Shown: in pieces, positions 1-7,644 of the stretch
How the letters are laid out: the number at the start of each line of letters is the position of its first letter
Position numbering within the stretch: the first letter of the stretch is position 1
Assembly: GCA_937907055.1 (NCBI GenBank)
Contig: CALCTW010000008.1
Span: forward strand, 1-31,839
Direction: 5' to 3'
Origin: an uncultured Clostridia bacterium
Lineage (GTDB): Bacteria > Bacillota > Clostridia > Christensenellales > Aristaeellaceae
DNA length: 31,839 nucleotides
Notes under the pieces: model-generated
Databases searched by the model: none
What the model saw: only the letters and a program-made list of their open reading frames with translations
Told to the model about the DNA's origin: nothing
Program-made: the position numbers and the translations under genes

Positions 1-466
1 CGGTCTCGCGGCCCAGTTCGCTCATCATGGAGCAGATGTTGATGATCTTGCCGTGACCCTTTTCGATCATGGAGGGGATGACGGCCTTGGCGCAGATGAA
101 GGGAGCATTGAGGTCCACATCGACGACCTTGCGGAATTCAGCGGCGCTCATCTCGATCATGGGCACGCGGCGGATGATGCCGGCGTTGTTAACCAGGATA
201 TCGATCACGCCCACTTCGGCTTCGATCTGCTTCACGAGCGCGTTGACCTGATCTTCATCAGTGACATCGCACACATAACCCTTGGCGTCAATGCCCTTCT
301 CGGCATAGGCGGCCAGACCCTTGTTGACCAATTCCTGATTGATATCATTGAAAACGATGGTCGCGCCCGCGGCGGCATACGCTTCCGCGATGGCGAAGCC
401 GATGCCGTAGCTGGCACCGGTGATCCAGGCGATCTTGCCGGACAGGGAAAAATCATTCATATTCAT
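1..466 (-). CDS. SDR-family dehydrogenase, KduD / gluconate 5-dehydrogenase-like (partial)
   Basis: This short-chain dehydrogenase is truncated by the window edge, so 155 N-terminal residues are visible. The start ATG at 466 has a GGAGG about 8 bases upstream. The Rossmann cofactor motif TGASYGIG lies near residues 16-23, NNAG follows around residue 93, and the SDR catalytic serine region ICSMMSELGRET closes the visible part; the YxxxK pair would lie beyond the edge. The sequence resembles Firmicutes/Bacteroidetes proteins annotated as gluconate 5-dehydrogenase. It starts 17 bases after the kduI stop, so the two are almost certainly cotranscribed. By context its likely job is NAD(P)H-dependent reduction of 2,5-diketo-3-deoxygluconate to 2-keto-3-deoxygluconate (the KduD step), but substrate is inferred from the neighbour and not from residues. 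Confidence 0.85.
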   Translation of the reverse strand, partial: MNMNDFSLSGKIAWITGASYGIGFAIAEAYAAAGATIVFNDINQELVNKGLAAYAEKGIDAKGYVCDVTDEDQVNALVKQIEAEVGVIDILVNNAGIIRRVPMIEMSAAEFRKVVDVDLNAPFICAKAVIPSMIEKGHGKIINICSMMSELGRET

Positions 467-483
467 TGCCGTATCCTCCGTTA

Positions 484-1326
484 TTATCTGAGTTCGGTAG
501 TGGGGATGACATCCATATCATCGAAGGCCTGATTTTCGCCGCCCATGGCCCAGATGAAGGTGTAATTGCTGGTGCCGGCACCGGCGTGGATGCTCCAGCT
601 GGGGCTGATGACCGCCTGTTCGTTCTGCATGACGATGTGACGGGTCTCATTGCCTTCGCCCATCATGTGGAAGACCACATTATCCTGCGGCACCTCGAAG
701 TAGAAATAGACCTCCATGCGGCGCTCATGGGTGTGCGCGGGCATGGTGTTCCACACGCTGCCCTCATCAAGACGGGTCATGCCCATGGAGAGCTGGCAGG
801 TCTTGAGCACAGATGGATGGATGAACTGATTGATCACGCGCTTGTTGCTGGTCTCCACCGCGCCGAGAGGCTTCTTGGCCGCGTCCTGAATGCGGATAAG
901 GCGGCTCTCATAGCTGCAGTGCGCGGGGGCGGATACGCAGTAGAACTTGGCGGGGGCAGCCGGATCATCGCTGACGAAGTACACTTCCTTTACGCCGCGG
1001 GTGATATAAAGGCAATCCTTATAGCCCAGTTCATACACAACATCATCGGCATACACCTTTCCGCTGCCGCCGACATTGAACATGCCCATCTCGCGGCGTT
1101 CGAGGAAGTATTCGGTGCCGAAGTTCTTCCAGATATCGATGCCCTTGTCGAGGGCAACCTTTTCATTGACAGGCATGATGCCCAGGGTGACCATACGATC
1201 CACATGGCTGTAAACCGCCGTCACCTCATCCGGGGTGAACAGCTTTTCGATCAGAAATTCTTTACGGGTCTCTTCCGTGGTATAACGCTTAAAATCACGC
1301 TGATTGCAGGAATAACGGATATCCAT
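484..1326 (-). CDS. kduI: 5-dehydro-4-deoxy-D-glucuronate isomerase KduI
   Basis: This is a 280-residue cupin-fold isomerase of the usual family length. KduI converts 5-keto-4-deoxyuronate, released from unsaturated uronic-acid oligomers of pectin or glycosaminoglycans, into 2,5-diketo-3-deoxygluconate in the cytoplasm. The zinc ligands are present: H198 and H200 in PAHTHERRMEVYF, E205 and H247 in SIHAGAGTSNYTF, matching the H-H-E-H set of E. coli KduI shifted by two. The ATG at 1326 follows AAGGAGG. The gene ends in tandem TAA TAA and is followed 17 bases later by the KduD-like SDR, so the pair forms the two-step uronate module. Its promoter is overlapped by a cre/LacI-type operator, which implies catabolite or substrate control. 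Confidence 0.96.
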   Translation of the reverse strand: MDIRYSCNQRDFKRYTTEETRKEFLIEKLFTPDEVTAVYSHVDRMVTLGIMPVNEKVALDKGIDIWKNFGTEYFLERREMGMFNVGGSGKVYADDVVYELGYKDCLYITRGVKEVYFVSDDPAAPAKFYCVSAPAHCSYESRLIRIQDAAKKPLGAVETSNKRVINQFIHPSVLKTCQLSMGMTRLDEGSVWNTMPAHTHERRMEVYFYFEVPQDNVVFHMMGEGNETRHIVMQNEQAVISPSWSIHAGAGTSNYTFIWAMGGENQAFDDMDVIPTTELR

Positions 1327-1359
1327 CGTTAATAACGCCTCCTTATTGTGGGTGATTGC

Positions 1360-1388
1360 ATTATATCACAGGATGTAAGCGCTTTCAA
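1360..1388 (-). promoter_or_regulatory. kduI-kduD promoter
   Basis: On the minus strand TTGAAA (1388-1383) is separated by 17 bases from a perfect TATAAT (1365-1360). It sits about 34 bases upstream of the kduI start. The -35 box and spacer are occupied by the operator at 1374-1387. Confidence 0.85.
1374..1387. promoter_or_regulatory. cre / LacI-family operator over the kduI promoter
   Basis: TGTAAGCGCTTTCA fits the Firmicutes cre consensus TGWAANCGNTNWCA at every position and is nearly palindromic around AGCGCT. It covers most of the -35 hexamer and the spacer of the kduI promoter, so a bound regulator would exclude RNA polymerase. The binding protein may be CcpA or a dedicated LacI-family uronate repressor; the sequence alone cannot say which. 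Confidence 0.8.
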
Positions 1389-1441
1389 TCCCCAATCTTC
1401 CGGGTTCGGGACATTTTCAGGGCGGCAGGGACAGGCTTTAC

Positions 1442-1470
1442 TTGTCGTACCTGAAAAGCTTTGCTATAAT
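1442..1470 (+). promoter_or_regulatory. Promoter of the MscS-family gene
   Basis: TTGTCG (1442-1447), a 17-base spacer and TATAAT (1465-1470), with TG one base before the -10 box giving an extended -10 character. The MscS start codon lies 44 bases downstream with GGAAGGAG as ribosome binding site. Confidence 0.85.
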
Positions 1471-1514
1471 GGGGGCATTCATCCTGTGACTGATCTGAAC
1501 GGAAGGAGAATCCC

Positions 1515-2480
1515 ATGCGTTATTCTCTGCTTCATAAATCCGGTGCCGTCCTCCTGACGGCTTCTGTTTCCGCGCTTTTTTCCTCACTTTTTTCAGTTGC
1601 CGCGGCAGAACCCGTGCTTCAGGAGATCAACGCCGTGACGGAAACCAGTGTCGGCTTCCTCAGCGATCTGGTGAAAAACATGCCGCGCTATCTGCTGAGC
1701 CTCCTCTTCGCGGTGATCGTCATTCTGGTGGGCATCCTTCTCATCCGGCTGGGACGCTCGCTGATCCGCAAGCTTTGCGCGGCCCATGAAAAGCGCCATC
1801 CGGCCCCCGAGGATCCGAACCCCAATGACTGCGACTGCGTGACCCGTCCCTCCCAGATGCGCACGGTGCAATCGCTGATCCTGAGCATTTTTAACTATGT
1901 GATGTATTTTATCATCATCATCATCGTGTTCAGCGCGCTGGGGGTGGATATCACCGGCCTGCTCACGGTGGCCGGTGTCGGCGGTATCGCGGTCGGCTTC
2001 GGCTGTCAGACGCTGGTGAAGGATTTCATCTCCGGCCTGTTCCTGCTGCTGGACGGTTCTGTGAAGGTGGGCGATATCGTGACCGTCAACGGCGCGACAG
2101 GGACGGTGGAGGAGGTGGCCATCCGCACCACGAAGCTGCGCTGCACAAACGGCAACATTCAGGTGGTGCCGAACGGCGATATCCGCACCGTGACCAATTT
2201 TACCCGCGATTACCGCTGCGCCATCGTGGATGTCACCGTGGCGCATGGTCAGGATTATACCCACACGCTGGAGATCCTGAGGGAAGAGATGGCCAATTTT
2301 GATATCGGCAGCGATCTGGTGGACGAGCCGCCTGTGGTGACCGGTGTGATCGCCTCCGACGGCCGCGCGGCGACCATTCGCATTGAGTGCCGCTGCCGCG
2401 TGAAGGACTGCTGGACCATTGAGCGTGAGATCCGTCTGCGCTGTCTGGAACGCTTCCGCGCGGAGGGCATTCGTCCCTGA
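1515..2480 (+). CDS. MscS-family small-conductance mechanosensitive channel
   Basis: This 321-residue membrane protein starts at an ATG preceded by a GGAAGGAG site. An N-terminal hydrophobic stretch (residues 8-32) resembles a signal or extra membrane segment. Transmembrane helices follow near residues 60-80 and 118-142, then the pore-lining TM3 with the glycine/alanine-rich AGVGGIAVGFGCQTLVKDF, and the MscS beta domain signature (VKVGDIVTVNG, NGNIQVVPNG). The family opens on membrane tension to release solutes during hypo-osmotic shock, in the cytoplasmic membrane. A hydrophilic loop rich in Pro, Asp and Cys (about residues 90-112) between the first two helices is longer than in minimal MscS. 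It appears monocistronic, with its own strong promoter. Confidence 0.93.
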   Translation: MRYSLLHKSGAVLLTASVSALFSSLFSVAAAEPVLQEINAVTETSVGFLSDLVKNMPRYLLSLLFAVIVILVGILLIRLGRSLIRKLCAAHEKRHPAPEDPNPNDCDCVTRPSQMRTVQSLILSIFNYVMYFIIIIIVFSALGVDITGLLTVAGVGGIAVGFGCQTLVKDFISGLFLLLDGSVKVGDIVTVNGATGTVEEVAIRTTKLRCTNGNIQVVPNGDIRTVTNFTRDYRCAIVDVTVAHGQDYTHTLEILREEMANFDIGSDLVDEPPVVTGVIASDGRAATIRIECRCRVKDCWTIEREIRLRCLERFRAEGIRP

Positions 2481-2510
2481 CACCGGGATTGTAAATTCTG
2501 CCGCGGTTTC

Positions 2511-2539
2511 TTGAGACCGGCCTTTTGCTGTGATAAAAT
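2511..2539 (+). promoter_or_regulatory. Promoter of the small secreted protein gene
   Basis: TTGAGA (2511-2516), 17-base spacer, TAAAAT (2534-2539). It lies between the MscS stop and the next start codon, leaving a leader of roughly 90 bases. Confidence 0.7.
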
Positions 2540-2634
2540 AGCATTGAAAGCGCCCTGTACCGTGTTCAGGCTTCAGCCTGCCGGAGATTTTCAGAGGACG
2601 CGCTTTGGATCCCGCTCCCGAAAGGAGAATGCTG

Positions 2635-3096
2635 ATGGTAAAACGTATTTTAGCCCTGTTTCTGATCCTGAGTCTTTTGTGCTGCGCCGCGATCGCGGAG
2701 GATGTGACCTACGACACCGGAAAAGGGGTGATCACCCTGCCGGCCGGCTGGACCGCTGCCGAGGATAACCGCGTGATCTCCCTGCACGGCGCGGAGGGCG
2801 CGATGGTGCTGGTGATCAACAGCTTCGGCGCGTATACCGCGCGGCAGGTGCTGGAAAACCTGCTTCCCGGGGTGCGCGCACAGCTGGCGCTGGCCTTCAC
2901 GGACATCGCTTTCTCCGAAGAGGGAACGATCATCCTGTGCGGCGAACGCGAAGCCGTACGCTATACCTTCACGGCGGAGGGCCGGGAGTATCATCAATAC
3001 ATCATCCCGGTCGGCGAGGATCTGTGGTATCTGACCGCCAATGTGACACCGGATACGCTGACCGATCGGCTGATCGCGTCCATCGCGGAAAAGTAA
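2635..3096 (+). CDS. Small secreted protein of unknown function
   Basis: This 153-residue protein has a clear signal peptide (MVKRILALFLILSLLCCAAIA, cleavage before EDVTYD). I chose the ATG at 2635 because AAAGGAG at 2621-2627 is 7 bases away; the ATG at 2629 is too close and the TTG at 2605 has no site. The mature part (about 130 residues) is a single alternating-strand domain that opens with a strand motif VITLPAGWTAAED and ends with a short helix TDRLIASIAEK. That architecture loosely resembles PsbP/DcrB-like secreted proteins, but I do not recognise the family firmly. It has its own promoter and a strong terminator, so it is probably transcribed alone. Confidence 0.8.
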   Translation: MVKRILALFLILSLLCCAAIAEDVTYDTGKGVITLPAGWTAAEDNRVISLHGAEGAMVLVINSFGAYTARQVLENLLPGVRAQLALAFTDIAFSEEGTIILCGEREAVRYTFTAEGREYHQYIIPVGEDLWYLTANVTPDTLTDRLIASIAEK

Positions 3097-3114
3097 AAAG
3101 CATGCATCAAACGG

Positions 3115-3150
3115 GGGCTGTGAAGAGCAACATCTTCACAGCCCTTTTTT
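3115..3150 (+). terminator. Intrinsic terminator of the small secreted protein gene
   Basis: A perfect 12-bp stem, GGGCTGTGAAGA pairing with TCTTCACAGCCC, closes a 6-base loop and is followed by six T residues. Confidence 0.95.
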
Positions 3151-3178
3151 GACACGGGTTGAAGAAGGTTACAGCAGA

Positions 3179-3290
3179 TCACTAAAAATCATAAAAAGTC
3201 ATAAAAAGTCATAAAAAGTCACTAAAAGTCACAAAAGGTTCGCGCAGGTTATAAAAAGGTTCATAAATGTTCATAAAGGTTCATTGAATG
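3179..3290. repeat. 10-bp-period A-tract array in an intergenic region
   Basis: About eleven consecutive units of 10 (twice 11) bases carry the core TCATAAAAAG. The first six units are the most regular (three are identical) and the later ones drift to TTCATAAAGG. One unit (3239-3248, TTCGCGCAGG) lacks the A-tract. The array lies between two convergent transcription terminators. Together with those terminators it fills the roughly 300-base gap between the small secreted protein gene and the mfd stop; no gene is evident in it. Confidence 0.85.
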
Positions 3291-3319
3291 TCACCGCGAA
3301 AGGGTGTATTATGATACTG

Positions 3320-3345
3320 AAAAAGCAGCCGCGAGGGCTGCTTTT
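3320..3345 (-). terminator. Terminator of the ychF-to-mfd transcription unit (bidirectional shape)
   Basis: A 10-bp stem AAAAGCAGCC / GGCTGCTTTT encloses a 5-base loop. On the minus strand the stem is followed by a T run, placing it 55 bases beyond the mfd stop. The flanking A and T runs make it usable from either side. Confidence 0.85.
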
Positions 3346-3400
3346 CCTGTTTTCCCGATATGATCCTGACAGGAGCCGGGAAGCGGCCGCGCTTCACCGG

Positions 3401-6400
3401 TCATGCCTTTTCCGGCTCGGGAGAGTTGAGAAGAAGGTTCAGTTTTTCAAGCGCGGGCACCGCCTGCTTCAGCAGCTGCTCGGCATCCAGACGGCCGTCA
3501 CGCAGCAAAAGCCCAGTTTCACGGCCCATGGACAGCATGAGGCGCTTATCCGCCTTCGCGGCGGCATCATACAGGGCCGTCGGTTCCAGCTTCGTGTCCT
3601 TATCGAAGCGCATGACCAGTGAGCCGTTCATGTGCGTGATGCGGTTGATGCCCAGCCTGCGGGCTTCGGCACGCGCGTGCGCGATCTCGATCAGATTGAC
3701 GACACACTGCGGCGGCTCGGCAAAGCGGTCGATGATCTCCTCCAGCACATCCTCGCGGTCCTCCCGGTTATCGATGGCCGCGATGCGCTTGTAGATCTCC
3801 ATGCGCTGGGCCGCGCCGGATACATAATTGGACGGCAGATAGGCATCGATCTTGAGCTCGATCTTGGTCTCAACACGCTTGGCGACCTGTTCGCCGTTCC
3901 CGGCGCGGGCCTCGCGCACAGCCTCCTCAATGAGCTTGCAGTACATATCATAACCCACCTGAGAGACATTGCCGCTCTGCTCGGGACCGAAGATATTGCC
4001 CGCGCCGCGGATCTCCAGATCGCGCATGGCGATGCGGAAGCCGCTGCCGAAGGCGGTGAACTCACGGATGGCATCCAGACGCTTCTGCGCGGTCTCGCTG
4101 AGCATCTTATCCGCGCGGACGGTGAAATAGGCGTACGCCGCGCGTGTGGAACGGCCGACACGGCCGCGGAGCTGATAAAGCTGACTGAGACCGAAATGAT
4201 CCGCGTCATAGATGATCATGGTATTGGCGTTGGGCACATCCAGACCGTTCTCGATGATGGTGGTGCACAGCAGTACATCGAACTTGCCTTCATAGAAGTC
4301 CAGCATCACGTCTTCCAGCTGCTGTTCCTTCATCTGACCGTGGCCGATCGCGATCCTGGCCTCCGGCACAAGCGCCTTCAGACGGCTGCGGAAGGCCTCG
4401 ATGGAAGAGACGCGGTTGTACAGGAAATACACCTGTCCGCCGCGGCCAAGCTCGCGCACGATGGCGTCGCGGATCACGGTCTCGTTATAATCCAGCACAA
4501 AGGTCTGCACGGGGAAACGCTCTTCCGGCGGCGTTTCCAGCAGACTCATGTCACGCACGCCCACCATGCTCATATGCAATGTGCGCGGAATGGGCGTGGC
4601 GGACAGGGTGAGCACATCCACCATGTTTTTGATGTTCTTGATGCTCTCCTTGTGACCGACACCGAAGCGCTGCTCCTCATCCACGATGAGCAGCCCCAGA
4701 TTTTTGAACTGCACATCCTTGCCCAGCAGCCGGTGCGTGCCCACCACGATATCCGTCTTGCCGGACTTGACATTTTCAAGCGTCTGCTTCTGCGCGCTGC
4801 TGTTGCGGAAACGCGACAGTACATCCACCTGGACAGGGAAGGTCTTGACACGCTTTAAAAGATTATAGTAATGCTGCTGCGCCAGAATGGTGGTCGGCGC
4901 GAGGATGGCCACCTGCTTGCCGTCCATGACGGCCTTGAAGGCGGCGCGGAAAGCGACTTCGGTCTTGCCGTAGCCCACATCGCCGCACAAAAGACGATCC
5001 ATATTGAGCGGGCTTTCCATGTCCTGCTTGATATCCCGTACGGCACGGGCCTGATCGGGCGTGAGCTCGTAGGGGAACAGATCCTCAAACTGACCCTGCC
5101 ACGGGCTGTCCGGCCCGAAGGCATAGCCGGGGTTGTTCTGACGGGAGGCGTAGAGCTGCACAAGATCAAACGCCAGCTTCTTCAGGCCGGACTTGACCTT
5201 GCTCTTGGTCTTTTCCCAGTCACCGCCGGAAAGAGAATTGATCTTCGGCGGGGTATCGGTATTGCCGATAAACTTCTGCACCCGGTCGAACTGATCGGTG
5301 GGGACATAAAGCTTATCATTGCCCTGATACTGAATGAACAGATAATCGCGGTAGGTGCCCTCTGTCTGCAGCCTGACCGTGCCGCGGAAGACGCCGACAC
5401 CGTGGCTTTCATGCACCACGTAGTCGCCTTCTTTAAGATCGGTAAACGCGTCGATCCGCTCGCCGGCGTTCCGGCGCTGACGGCGCCGCTGATGACCGGT
5501 GCCGAAGATATCCCCGTCGCCGATCAATACGAAATCCTTGCTTTCAAAGCCCTGATGCTGGGTGATGGGATAGATGGCGATATCATATTCCCTGTTTTCG
5601 GCCATCTGCTCCTCCGTAATGAAGGGCACATCCACCGAAAGCTGCTGCAGCGCGGTACGAAGGCGTTCGCCGCGGTTATCACCGCCGGAAAGCAACGCGA
5701 TCTTCTTGTTTTCTTTGCGCCAGTCCGCGATATCCTAAGCCAGTTCCTTGATCCGGCTGTCATAACGCGGCGCGGGCGTGCTCTCCAGCTTCAGAGGCGC
5801 GGACGCCTGATCGATCAGGCCGGAGGTGCCGTGCAGAAATTCCTGCAGGGTGATCAGGGTAAACTGTCTGAGACGCGGCAGCATCTCATCCACCGACCAC
5901 TGCGCGCCCAGCATTTCAGGCACAGCCTGACCATGCTCCATGGCAGCCTTTAATTCCTCGGCAAAGCCGGCTTCACGATCCCGGCAGCGGCCGATGGCAT
6001 TCTCAGGGTAATCAAAAACGAGCACGCAATCCTGCAGCCAGTCCGCCAGCAGCTCCGGCCGCGGATAGACCGTACCGGCCCACAGCGGCAGCTGAGAGAA
6101 CGGGAAGCCTTTCTCTGCCTCCTCCGCGTCATCCGCCATGCCGGAAAGACCGGTACGCAGCGCGCGCGGAACATTGCCGCGCTCAAAGATCACGGCAGGG
6201 TCACTTTCGGCTTCATCGCCGTCATCAAAATCAAAACGGCCGCCCTCCAGCACATCGCGGGGCAGGCGGGCGCTCTGCGCCCGGATGGCCTCCCGCATGG
6301 CAGAAGCCACACGCGCGCCCTCCCCTTCCGGGATCAGGAATTCATACGCCGGACAGATCGTGACTTCATCCAGCCGTTCATCACTGCGCTGGGAGATGCA

Positions 6401-7006
6401 ATCGAACCGGCGGATGGAATCGACCTCCGTATCGAAAAACTCGATACGGATGGCGGTCAGCTGATCCGGCGGGAACACATCCACGATCTCACCGCGAAGC
6501 GCGCACTGTCCGCGGCCCTCCACCATATCGGCGCGGGTATAACCGCAGCGCAGCAGCCGGTCGATCAGCACGCCCGGCTCAGTCTCATCCCCCACCCCGA
6601 TGGTGACACAGGCTTCCTTGAAACGGGCAAGGGGCATCATGGGCTGCAGCAGCGTTTCCGCCGAGATTGAGAGGAATGTGATCTCCCCCCGTACGGCGCG
6701 GGAAAGGATGGACAGACGCTGGATCTCTTTTTCGCGGCCGCCGGTCATGTGGGCGAATGTGTTTTCTCTGGCCGGCAGCATGGCCGCGCGGTCCTCCAGC
6801 CACACACCGGCGTCATCCGCCACATGCATGGCCTGCTTTTCACCGGAGGAGACATAGATCACCGGTCTGCCGGTCTCCCTGAGCGCGCGGCACGCGAAAG
6901 GAACGCGCTGTCCCTCGGACATCTCAAACAGCGCGCAGCTCTCATGATCTCTGATCTTGTCAAACGCCGCCTGCCAGGCAGGCAGCATCGCGGAAAGTAT
7001 ATTCAT
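3401..7006 (-). CDS. mfd: Transcription-repair coupling factor Mfd, interrupted by one in-frame TAG
   Basis: Read through the TAG at 5735-5737 this is a 1201-residue protein, the normal size for Mfd. Mfd is the ATP-driven translocase that removes stalled RNA polymerase at DNA lesions and recruits UvrA. The N-terminal 423 residues form the UvrB-like module. After the TAG the frame is unchanged and continues with the RNA-polymerase-interacting domain (EGDYVVHESHGVGVF), the RecG-like motor (GDVGYGKTE Walker A, LAPTTILAQQHY, DEEQRFGVGHKE, TLSATPIPRTLHMSM, QLRGRVGRS) and a complete C-terminal domain. No motif is lost and no frame change occurs, so apart from the TAG the gene looks under normal selection. 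The ATG at 7006 has only a weak ribosome binding site and lies 20 bases after pth, suggesting coupling to it. If UAG is a stop here the gene is split after residue 423. Confidence 0.93.
5735..5737 (-). other. In-frame TAG codon inside mfd
   Basis: The minus-strand reading is AAG GAA CTG GCT TAG GAT ATC GCG GAC TGG, that is KELA-TAG-DIADW, immediately before the strand IALLSGGD that Mfd homologues have in the same place. Homologues usually carry a polar residue such as Glu or Gln at this position. A restart at the TTG at 5695 is the only obvious alternative, and it has no ribosome binding site. Confidence 0.9.
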
Positions 7007-7026
7007 AGATCTCGTTATCCGTTCAG

Positions 7027-7629
7027 TTACAGCGTATCGGGAACGGGCGGCTTCTGCTTGCCGGGCTTTTTATTGAAGCGATTCATCGTGGTATCGATGC
7101 CGTTCTTCACCCAGCACAGCACGGCATCCGCCGCCAGATTATACATATCAAAAGCGATCTTGCGGTCCTCGGGCGTATCAAAGTGCCCCAGCACCCAGTC
7201 CTTCAGATCCCAGCCTTCCTTCGCCGCGCCCATGCCCAGACGGATACGCGGAAAATCGCCGCTGCCGGTGCACTGGATGATATGGCGCAACCCGTTATGC
7301 GTGCCGGGGCCGCCCTTGGCGCGCAGACGCATCTGACCGAACGGCTGATCGATATCATCCGAAAGCACGATGATATCGCTGATATCGACCTTGTACCAGT
7401 TCATGGCGTCAACGAACGTGAAGCCGGAAAGATTCATATAGGTCTGCGGCTTGATGAGCACGATCTTTTCGCCCTCATAGACGCCTTCGCCCACTGTGGC
7501 GCGGCACTTGAGTTTTTTGACCGGAATAAAAAGCCGGTCGGAGAGGATATCGATCACATCCCAGCCCGCGTTGTGACGGGTGTGCTGATATTCATTGCCC
7601 GGATTGCCCAGGCCGATAATAAGCTTCAT
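7027..7629 (-). CDS. pth: Peptidyl-tRNA hydrolase
   Basis: This 200-residue cytoplasmic enzyme releases tRNA from prematurely dropped peptidyl-tRNA. The Pth signature is present: GLGNPGNEYQHTRHNAGWD with the catalytic histidine near residue 20, PQTYMNLSG with its asparagine, DDIDQPFGQMRLRAKGGPGTHNGLRHI with the catalytic-dyad aspartate, and FPRIRLGMG. The start ATG follows GGGGGAAAC. It lies 15 bases after the ABC transporter gene and 20 bases before mfd. The pth-mfd adjacency is classical for Firmicutes (spoVC-mfd in Bacillus); the small fin gene often found between them is absent. The C-terminal tail is basic and proline-rich (KKPGKQKPPVP). Confidence 0.97.
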   Translation of the reverse strand: MKLIIGLGNPGNEYQHTRHNAGWDVIDILSDRLFIPVKKLKCRATVGEGVYEGEKIVLIKPQTYMNLSGFTFVDAMNWYKVDISDIIVLSDDIDQPFGQMRLRAKGGPGTHNGLRHIIQCTGSGDFPRIRLGMGAAKEGWDLKDWVLGHFDTPEDRKIAFDMYNLAADAVLCWVKNGIDTTMNRFNKKPGKQKPPVPDTL

Positions 7630-7644
7630 ACTGTTTCCCCCGGA

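Noticed and set aside
466..1332. Long open frame antisense to kduI (288 codons)
   Set aside because: It mirrors a gene with all zinc ligands and a good ribosome binding site; the antisense translation is His/Ile/Ala-rich with no recognisable domain. Similar shadows occur opposite mfd, the ABC exporter, the MscS gene and the SH3b protein.
3179..3290. CRISPR array
   Set aside because: The units are only 10 bp and contiguous, with no spacers and no cas genes nearby.
5735..5737. Pyrrolysine or selenocysteine at the internal stop
   Set aside because: Selenocysteine uses UGA, and Mfd has no known pyrrolysine. Neither site has a reason for a special residue; ordinary Gln or Glu is more plausible. 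Pyrrolysine is not strictly excluded without the genome.
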